Shown here: positions 18,073 to 24,264 of the stretch, piece after piece
How the letters are laid out: the number at the start of each line of letters is the position of its first letter
Numbering within the stretch: position 1 is the first letter of the stretch
From: Algoriphagus sp.
GTDB lineage: Bacteria > Bacteroidota > Bacteroidia > Cytophagales > Cyclobacteriaceae
Assembly: GCA_018336015.1 (NCBI GenBank)
Contig: JAGXQZ010000039.1
Location: 37,040 to 101,039 of the forward strand
Length of the DNA stretch: 64,000 nucleotides
Reading direction: 5' to 3'
Made by a program: the position numbers and the translations under genes
The notes under the pieces: model-generated
Told to the model about the DNA's origin: nothing
Seen by the model: only the letters and a program-made list of their open reading frames with translations
Databases searched by the model: none

Positions 18073-19297
18073 TGTAGATCAAATAACTTGAATAATATAA
18101 AGATATTGTAATTAAAATTTCAGAAATTAAAGTAGAATACAAAGCCCCTCTATAATCATAAGTTGGCACTAAAACAAAAAGCAAAATAAGGTCTACTAAT
18201 ACACCCACCCAAACTATAAAACTAAATCTTTTTGAATTTCCTGTTGCCAATAAATATTGAACAGCGGGAACATTAATACCAATTATAAATAAAGCTACAG
18301 CAAGAAGTTGCAAAATCTCTATCACTATAGGCTGCTGTTCTCCGGAAACCAGATAAGAAATAAAATCCGCAAAGAAGAATGTGCTAAAAAAAATAACTAT
18401 TGACAGAATTAAAGAGATTGAAAATAAATCCCTAAGCCTACTTGAAATTGAATATCCAACACTTACCTGGGCTTGAGAAACGCTAGGAAAAAATGCCTGC
18501 GAGATGACCACATTTAATCCATTAATCGCTTCAAAAATCTTTTTTCCAATTGAGTAAAATCCAAGATTTACAGGATCAAGGTAAAATCCCAATAAAACTA
18601 TAGAATTATTTTTATAACCCAGAATAGCTAGATTAGAAGTGAATATATTCCAACCATCCTTTAAATAAAAAGAAATGACTTCTCTTTTGGGAACAGAGAA
18701 TTTCACTTTAAATTTTCTTACAATCAGAAAAGTAGAGATCAATCCTACAATTAATATACCGATAGAATTAAGCAATGGAACCAACCATACGTCTAATTTT
18801 TCTCTAACGAATAGAAAAATACCTAAAGTAAAAATCAATTTAGCTACAATACTCAAATAGGTAATGTATTTCATCCTTTCAATACCCTGAAAAAACCAAA
18901 CTGGAAAAAGTATCTGCCCTACTACCATACCGAAAGATAGTAACAGTAGGTTCTTTAACTGCATAAAATACTCAATCAAAAAAATCAAAAAAAGCATCAA
19001 AAGAAAACAAATCGCCATCAACAGAAATTTTATAAACATCACAGAGGAAAAAATCTCTTCTAATTTTTTAGGTGAATCTCTATGAATAGATACTTGACGT
19101 GTTGCAGATAGATTAAAACCATAATCTGTAACTAATATAAAATAAGATGATACCGCTAAAGAGAAAGAAAGAACTCCATATTGATCAACTCCCAGCACTC
19201 TGACTAAGTACGGAAACGTGACCAATGGCATGATATAATTCATGCCCTGAAGCACCAATAAATTAAAAATATTTGAAATTAAGCTTTCTCTACCCAA
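18059..19297 (-). CDS. wzx: Wzx-type polysaccharide flippase
   Basis: 412 aa integral membrane protein of the MOP superfamily with about 12 hydrophobic segments. The N-terminus (SLISNIFNLLVLQGMNYIMPLVTFPYLVRVLGVDQYGVLSFSLA, split over the first two helices) is characteristic of Wzx/RfbX, including the P-YLxRxLG motif and a following YG. It should turn the undecaprenyl-linked repeat unit to the periplasmic face for Wzy. It follows the Wzz-like gene by 64 bp and overlaps the methyltransferase by 14 bp. Confidence 0.93.
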   Translation of the reverse strand: MGRESLISNIFNLLVLQGMNYIMPLVTFPYLVRVLGVDQYGVLSFSLAVSSYFILVTDYGFNLSATRQVSIHRDSPKKLEEIFSSVMFIKFLLMAICFLLMLFLIFLIEYFMQLKNLLLLSFGMVVGQILFPVWFFQGIERMKYITYLSIVAKLIFTLGIFLFVREKLDVWLVPLLNSIGILIVGLISTFLIVRKFKVKFSVPKREVISFYLKDGWNIFTSNLAILGYKNNSIVLLGFYLDPVNLGFYSIGKKIFEAINGLNVVISQAFFPSVSQAQVSVGYSISSRLRDLFSISLILSIVIFFSTFFFADFISYLVSGEQQPIVIEILQLLAVALFIIGINVPAVQYLLATGNSKRFSFIVWVGVLVDLILLFVLVPTYDYRGALYSTLISEILITISLYYSSYLIYNAHR

Positions 19298-19361
19298 AAT
19301 TTAAAAAAACATGATTTAAAGAAGATTTTTAGAAAGATGATTTTGGGCTTTATTGGTGACT

Positions 19362-20447
19362 TTATACGCCTAGTCTTGATAAAAATTCTAAAGTAAATAT
19401 ATAAGATATCGAGAAAAACAACCCGATAAAGGTAAAAAGTACCAGCAAAATTGATCCACTTAAATTGGCTTTTTCTATGGGTACAGTGACCGGTTGTATG
19501 ACAGACAACACAGGAGTATCTTTAGCGACTTGCATTTTGGCCTGCTCGACTTGCTTAGCTAGCTCTGTATATACTCCAAAAGTGAAATTATACTCTGCTT
19601 CGAGCTTCTGAAGCTGATTTAAGACTGAAGCTGAAGCCAAATCCTGGTTTCTATCTCTGAAATAGGCCAATTTTCGCTGGGCCTCTTCAAACTCTGTTTT
19701 TTTCTCAAGAAACCGCTCTTCGGTAAATTTCAATTGTTCATTAGCATTCTGGATTTTGAACTGAATAATTTCTTTTTGCAATAAGATCTCCGCAAACTTT
19801 GCCATTTCTGCGGCCATCAAAGGATCGGGCATTACAAAGTTGATGGATACCACACCTTCTTTCTCATTGGGTGTAACCTTTAGCTGAGTTGCTAATCTTT
19901 TAAAATGTGCATGCTCTTCCCTGCTTACACGGATGATACCATCCTCTTTCTTAATCAACTCTTCCTGGACTTCACTTTTGATTGAATTAAGTAAAAGTCC
20001 AGGCAATCCTATCGTATACTTCTTAATACCTTCAAAAACTCCCGGAGAATAATACTTTTGATAATAGTCTTTATAGGAGATTGGTGATTCCAGTCCATCC
20101 ACGGTGAGTTTAGCCTCCAATAACGCTTTTTGAAAAGTTACCGAGGAAACAATTTTAGGATAGAGCGTGGGAGGAATTTCAGAACCCGGAGCCCCCCCTC
20201 CCAAATTGATACCTGCTAGTGATGCCAATCCACCGAGAGCATTTTCTCCTTTGGAAGATTCTCCTGTTTGTGGAATAAAGGTGGACGAAGCTTCAAATTC
20301 CTTGGGGGTGAGTATTGCAACTAGTACTCCCAACACCATAAATACCAATGTAAATTTGGTAATAAACCACTTTTTAACCCAAACAAGCTTGACTAGATAA
20401 ACCAAATCTATCTCGTCAATGGTATTATTCAATTTACTTTCGGACAT
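19362..20447 (-). CDS. wzz: Wzz-like chain-length determinant
   Basis: 361 aa inner-membrane protein with TM1 at about 33-50 (FITKFTLVFMVLGVLVAIL), a coiled-coil periplasmic region (FTEERFLEKKTEFEEAQRKLAYFRDRN) and TM2 at about 335-353, preceded by the proline motif PVTVPIEKANLSG. There is no kinase domain, unlike the Wzc at 1716. It probably sets the chain length of polymer made by Wzy. It starts 25 bp after the SLBB export gene. The locus thus has two chain-length proteins, which could serve two polymers or two modes of one. Confidence 0.92.
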   Translation of the reverse strand: MSESKLNNTIDEIDLVYLVKLVWVKKWFITKFTLVFMVLGVLVAILTPKEFEASSTFIPQTGESSKGENALGGLASLAGINLGGGAPGSEIPPTLYPKIVSSVTFQKALLEAKLTVDGLESPISYKDYYQKYYSPGVFEGIKKYTIGLPGLLLNSIKSEVQEELIKKEDGIIRVSREEHAHFKRLATQLKVTPNEKEGVVSINFVMPDPLMAAEMAKFAEILLQKEIIQFKIQNANEQLKFTEERFLEKKTEFEEAQRKLAYFRDRNQDLASASVLNQLQKLEAEYNFTFGVYTELAKQVEQAKMQVAKDTPVLSVIQPVTVPIEKANLSGSILLVLFTFIGLFFSISYIFTLEFLSRLGV

Positions 20448-20472
20448 TTTTATTGATAAAGCTTGGGAAAAG

Positions 20473-23082
20473 TTATTGCACCAACTGATTGACTATCAAA
20501 GCCAAAGTAGCTAGACTTGAGGCTATACCTATCCAAGCTTGAGGCGATAGCCGCTCACGCTCAGGCTTTGAAGGCACGATGATTTCTGCGCCTGGTTCTA
20601 TTTTGGGATAAGAATTAAAAAACAAAAACTTCTCTGTCCTTTTAACATCTCCATTTGCATACACTACATAAGACCTTCCCTTTCTTGCTTTGTCGGTAAA
20701 GCCTCCTGATTTAGAAATATAAGACCTAAACCCTCTAAAATTCTCAAATCTTGCTGTCGTAGGAAATAAAACCTCTCCTCTCATTCTGACAGTTTGCAGT
20801 TCTTTCGGAATACTTAAAACATCTCCTTCTTTCAAAATCAAATCAAATGGGCCGTAGGGATTTGCCAAGATTTCATTGAGGTCAATACCAATCAACTCGA
20901 CATCCTTGATTTTAAGAGGTTTGATGTTTTCGTCCGTATCAGCCAAAAGCATCAAATTTTCCTTTTTCAAGTCTTCTGACTGTGTGTCTTCAGAGTTTCC
21001 TTTAAAACCTGACTTTTCAGTCATTTCCTTTTGCTTATTCAGCAATTTAGTTTCTATACTTTTCATAAGGATACGCTCAGCTTGAGTCCATTCTGAACTA
21101 TCCCTATCCATGATCTTCTGTAACTCTTCCAAGTTACTCAGCTTTATATCTTCTTCCGTGGGAGATTTAAAAAATTCATTCCTTCTGATCAACGTGGCAC
21201 CTTTTGGATAAGCATAATTGGTCAATCCACCTGCTCTTTTTAACAGATCTGAAATCCTTTCGTTAGCATGTGCAATAGCAAATTCACCTGGATACATAGC
21301 TTCACCTTCTACGCTGACAAGTTGAGTACGTTGAAATCCAGGACTTCTTCTAACCATGATATGATCAAATGGCTGCAGAATTGTTTGAGAATTTTGACCA
21401 CTTATTTTCAGATCGCTCGTGATGTCTATGATGATGATTTCCGCCAATTTTCCAGAAACATCATTCTTTATTCTCCTAGCAATTTCTATTCTGGAGGAAG
21501 TTGCAGATTCTTTGAAGCCTCCGGCTCGCAAAATCAAATCGCCGACCTTCATATTTTCGCCGAAAGGAAAAGTACCAGGATTGTTTATTTCTCCAGATAT
21601 CTTGACATAATACTCCTCTTTGAGGTCATAAATACTTGGAATATGTAACCAGTCTTCCCTTTTCAATAAGATATCAGGGGTATTTCCATTGGTTATGGAA
21701 GGAATATCAATTTCCAAAATCTCCAATGAAAAATCGGTTTTGGTTCGGTAAAGAGTTGCCCTATTAAGGAATGCATCCTCTCTGATTCCATCCGCTTTCG
21801 CGATTAAATCCTTAATACCCATACCTTCTGAAAGCGAAAACGAACCTGGTCTTTGCACAGCACCAGAGATTTGGATGCGATTTTCAAATTTCATCTGAAT
21901 TTTGCCGATTCTGATGATATCTCCATCTACTGGAAAAAACGAACCGTAACTGGTCCTATCGACATCCTCTATTTTTAAGTCTTTTCCTGTTTTTCTCGAC
22001 ACCGTAATGCGATCTTTGTACGCATCACTTCCAAAGCCGCCGGCAAACCTCAAAAGATCTTCAATCGACTCGCCCGATTTCAATTCAAATAAGCCATCTC
22101 TACGAACTGGACCAATGATTTCAATTCGATTTTTGAATGGGGGTACAATAATTACATCGTTATCTTTTAAAACAAGGCTGCTATTAAACTCACCCTTAGA
22201 GATGAAATTGTAAATATCTACCTCCTGAAGTAGCCTGTTGTCCCTGTAAATCTGAATATGCCTAAATGATCCATTCTCATTAAGACCACCAGCAGCAAAA
22301 AGTGCATTGATAGGTGAAGCAAATGAAGGCAAGGTATAAGTTCCTGGATTGTTTAACTCGCCAACTAATGACACATTCACAGTTTTGATATTCCCCAGCC
22401 TAACCTCTAAAAAGGTATTGCCTGTAGATAATCCTGAATAAATTTGATTAAGTGAACTTTTAATCCTTGATGTAGCTGCAGCCACTGAGGATCCACCCAC
22501 CTGAACGGATCCCACATTAGGTATTAAAATCCTGCCATCTGGATTAATCTTCAAGTCAAATGACTGCTGGGAAGCACCATATACATCAATAAGTAATTGA
22601 TCACCAGGACCCAAGACATAATTTGGCGGAGTAGGAATATTTAGACTCGGTGTGAAATTTATCTTTTTGTTATAAAAAAGTGTGAACCCAAATATCTTTT
22701 TTTGAATTGGCGAAAGTTCATAGTATGGATCAGATTTTCTCAACGAATCAAATATATCATCTTCACTTTCCCTACCTTCCACCGACCTGAGTATTCCACC
22801 GGCATTTGATTCCAACCTTGATTTTGGACCAGACCTTCTTGATTTTAATGCATCTATTCGCTGACGAAGTTTAGCCGCTTCACTTAAAGGCATCCCTCTT
22901 TCTATTGCAACAGATTGAAGTTGTTCCTCATTTAATCCCGATGCTTCCGCTCTTTTGATTAGTTGCTCCAACTGTGCATCCGAAAGGTTGTCCACCTTCA
23001 GATTCTGTATATCCATGAGGGATTGAGAATAGGCGAGTGGGATAATTACTAGAACCAGAAATACTAGGATTATTCTTTTCAT
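20473..23082 (-). CDS. Large SLBB-domain polysaccharide export protein
   Basis: 869 aa. A signal peptide (MKRIILVFLVLVIIPLAYSQS) is followed by a charged helical stretch and the Poly_export domain (NYVLGPGDQLLIDVYGAS, then INPDGRILIPNVGSVQVGG). Several SLBB repeats follow, recognised by recurring blocks such as VSLVGELNNPGTYTLPSF, IEIIGPVRRDGLFELKSG, IQISGAVQRPGSFSLSEG, VKISGEINNPGTFPFGEN and VSVEGEAMYPGEFAIAH. It ends in a hydrophobic helix (IGIASSLATLALIVNQLVQ). No lipobox is seen. This multi-SLBB architecture forms the periplasmic/outer-membrane export conduit in Bacteroidota exopolysaccharide loci. The leader element at 23205-23227 lies 122 nt before its ATG, and it is probably cotranscribed with the regulator upstream. 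Confidence 0.93.
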   Translation of the reverse strand: MKRIILVFLVLVIIPLAYSQSLMDIQNLKVDNLSDAQLEQLIKRAEASGLNEEQLQSVAIERGMPLSEAAKLRQRIDALKSRRSGPKSRLESNAGGILRSVEGRESEDDIFDSLRKSDPYYELSPIQKKIFGFTLFYNKKINFTPSLNIPTPPNYVLGPGDQLLIDVYGASQQSFDLKINPDGRILIPNVGSVQVGGSSVAAATSRIKSSLNQIYSGLSTGNTFLEVRLGNIKTVNVSLVGELNNPGTYTLPSFASPINALFAAGGLNENGSFRHIQIYRDNRLLQEVDIYNFISKGEFNSSLVLKDNDVIIVPPFKNRIEIIGPVRRDGLFELKSGESIEDLLRFAGGFGSDAYKDRITVSRKTGKDLKIEDVDRTSYGSFFPVDGDIIRIGKIQMKFENRIQISGAVQRPGSFSLSEGMGIKDLIAKADGIREDAFLNRATLYRTKTDFSLEILEIDIPSITNGNTPDILLKREDWLHIPSIYDLKEEYYVKISGEINNPGTFPFGENMKVGDLILRAGGFKESATSSRIEIARRIKNDVSGKLAEIIIIDITSDLKISGQNSQTILQPFDHIMVRRSPGFQRTQLVSVEGEAMYPGEFAIAHANERISDLLKRAGGLTNYAYPKGATLIRRNEFFKSPTEEDIKLSNLEELQKIMDRDSSEWTQAERILMKSIETKLLNKQKEMTEKSGFKGNSEDTQSEDLKKENLMLLADTDENIKPLKIKDVELIGIDLNEILANPYGPFDLILKEGDVLSIPKELQTVRMRGEVLFPTTARFENFRGFRSYISKSGGFTDKARKGRSYVVYANGDVKRTEKFLFFNSYPKIEPGAEIIVPSKPERERLSPQAWIGIASSLATLALIVNQLVQ

Positions 23083-23131
23083 TTCAATTTCAATGACCCT
23101 GACCGATTTGGTGTTTAGTTCAATAAATGTA

Positions 23132-23149
23132 ATCAGAATTTATTCTGAT
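23132..23149. repeat. 18-bp inverted repeat upstream of the SLBB export gene
   Basis: Perfect arms ATCAGAAT and ATTCTGAT around a 2-bp spacer, 50 bp before the ATG at 23082. It could be a protein-binding dyad or a short RNA hairpin in the leader. No T-run follows, so it is not a normal terminator. No second copy was noticed near the other leader. Confidence 0.4.
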
Positions 23150-23204
23150 CTTGTTCAATCCTGTGACTACTCATTTTTTGATCAGTGAATAGTCTGAGTT
23201 GACT

Positions 23205-23227
23205 AAAGCTTCGCCCTTTCAGTCCCA
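23205..23227 (-). promoter_or_regulatory. Shared leader element, copy A (ops-like)
   Basis: On the minus strand it reads TGGGACTGAAA followed by GGGCGAAGCTTT, 20 of 23 positions identical to the element at 6443-6465. It ends 122 nt before the ATG of the SLBB export gene. With the next bases it can fold as GACTgAAAG / CTTTAGTC with GGCGAAG in the loop. A TATAAAAA stretch lies upstream in both copies (23250-23257 here). Function as a recruitment or antitermination signal is inferred. Confidence 0.55.
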
Positions 23228-23269
23228 TTTTTTGGAACTTACAAGGGAATTTTTATACTAGAATAAAGC

Positions 23270-23788
23270 TCAGACTCCTGCCTGCCGATCAAAAAGAACC
23301 AATCCTACAGGAGAGACTCTTCCCGAGGACAGTGAGAATACCACTTTTCGATCAATCAATTCTTCTATTTTTTTCGTCAAATGACTAATGTATTCATCGT
23401 TTAGATTTTCGCCAGTAACCAATACGTCGATCACCTTAGTATCGCTACCTCGAGCAATATCTCCGGTCAACACGACTTGCTCTACTTCGCCCATTCGATC
23501 CAATATTTGCTCTAAAAGCATGTCAAGTCCAAGGTATTTTCTAATAATATCCCGGATATTGGTGTAGAAGGGGTGATTTTGATTGGCTTGGTACTCTATT
23601 TTATTCTTATCAAGATGAGATATCAGTATACCTGCTTGGGTTAGATTATTCAATTCCTTACGGATTGCATTGGTAGACTCACCAAACTCTTCGGCTAATC
23701 CTCGTAAGTGGCTATGGTTTTGTGAGTTCACAAAAAACTTGATCAGAAGCTTCAGCCTCGTCTTAGATGTGATTAATGACTCTAACAT
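23270..23788 (-). CDS. Winged-helix regulator with nucleotidyltransferase-like domain
   Basis: 172 aa from the ATG at 23786-23788 (MLESLITSKTRLKLL). A longer frame starts at 23824, but that codon lies inside the operator/-7 box at 23803-23825, so the short start is preferred. Residues about 8-70 form an ArsR/MarR-like winged helix (LRGLAEEFGESTNAIRKELNNLTQAGIL). Residues about 103-165 resemble a MNT-type nucleotidyltransferase fold (VVLTGDIARGSDTKVIDVLVTGE at 106-127) in which the usual GS and DxD residues are altered, so it is probably catalytically dead and may sense a ligand. It is first in the capsule operon and probably binds the palindrome in its own promoter and the copy at 6566. Confidence 0.8.
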   Translation of the reverse strand: MLESLITSKTRLKLLIKFFVNSQNHSHLRGLAEEFGESTNAIRKELNNLTQAGILISHLDKNKIEYQANQNHPFYTNIRDIIRKYLGLDMLLEQILDRMGEVEQVVLTGDIARGSDTKVIDVLVTGENLNDEYISHLTKKIEELIDRKVVFSLSSGRVSPVGLVLFDRQAGV

Positions 23789-23802
23789 AAAAAATTTGTA
23801 AG

Positions 23803-23825
23803 AATGAGTAACAAAGGTACTCATT
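23803..23825 (-). promoter_or_regulatory. Operator palindrome overlapping a -7 box, copy A
   Basis: Perfect inverted repeat with arms AATGAGTA and TACTCATT and a 7-bp spacer. On the minus strand the centre contains TACCTTTG, an exact TAnnTTTG -7 box (23812-23819). Transcription should start near 23805, about 17 nt before the ATG at 23788. No clear -33 TTG is present. The arrangement suggests autoregulation by the gene it drives. The second copy is at 6566-6590. Confidence 0.7.
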
Positions 23826-23843
23826 TACAGAAACTGAAAAAAT

Positions 23844-23878
23844 AAAAGTGCTCTTTTTTGATAAAAAAGAGCACTTTT
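23844..23878. terminator. Bidirectional Rho-independent terminator
   Basis: Perfect 16-bp stem AAAAGTGCTCTTTTTT / AAAAAAGAGCACTTTT with a 3-nt loop. It lies after the stop of the small membrane-protein gene (23893) and just upstream of the capsule promoter, so it insulates the capsule operon from the genes at 23893-26685. Confidence 0.85.
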
Positions 23879-23892
23879 CAAAGATTTATAAG

Positions 23893-24264
23893 TTATCCTT
23901 TATAAACATCCAAAGGCTTTTTTTGGAGGACCCCTCTAAAGAGCACACCTGACAATCCGCTAAATGCACCTAAAAGAAATCCTATAATGCCAGTTAATGC
24001 TATTACCGAAGTCCCAGATCCCAAACCCATCAATTCCCCCATTCTATCCGGTAGTGAGCTTGAGTTAACAATACCCAAGTAAATACACTGCCCAAGCCAA
24101 GTTAGCCCCATTCCTAAGCCTCCTCCAAAAAATCCACCTAAGCCGTTTGGATTAAGCAGCGTACTTAAAATCAATATGCCAATCATAACCACCCAATAAG
24201 GGGCCACAGGATTCAGGAAAACCACCAGTAATGCTACCAGTACTGTCAATAAAATAAACCGCAT
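23893..24264 (-). CDS. Small integral membrane protein, function unknown
   Basis: 123 aa with about four hydrophobic segments: residues 2-17 (RFILLTVLVALLVVFL), 23-38, a glycine-rich stretch (GLGGFFGGGLGMGLTWLGQCIYLGIV) and 85-108 (VIALTGIIGFLLGAFSGLSGVLF). No conserved catalytic motif is visible and I cannot name a family. Its ATG directly follows the stop of the penicillin acylase-like gene with no gap, so the pair is one transcript, and a strong terminator follows at 23844-23878. It may be a membrane companion of that gene or an independent small protein. Confidence 0.7.
   Translation of the reverse strand: MRFILLTVLVALLVVFLNPVAPYWVVMIGILILSTLLNPNGLGGFFGGGLGMGLTWLGQCIYLGIVNSSSLPDRMGELMGLGSGTSVIALTGIIGFLLGAFSGLSGVLFRGVLQKKPLDVYKG

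Noticed and set aside
21268..21648. 126-codon plus-strand frame within the SLBB export gene
   Set aside because: Antisense shadow of well conserved SLBB repeats.
23789..23824. 12-residue N-terminal extension of the winged-helix regulator
   Set aside because: Its ATG lies inside the palindrome that contains the -7 box, so it would be upstream of the predicted transcript start.
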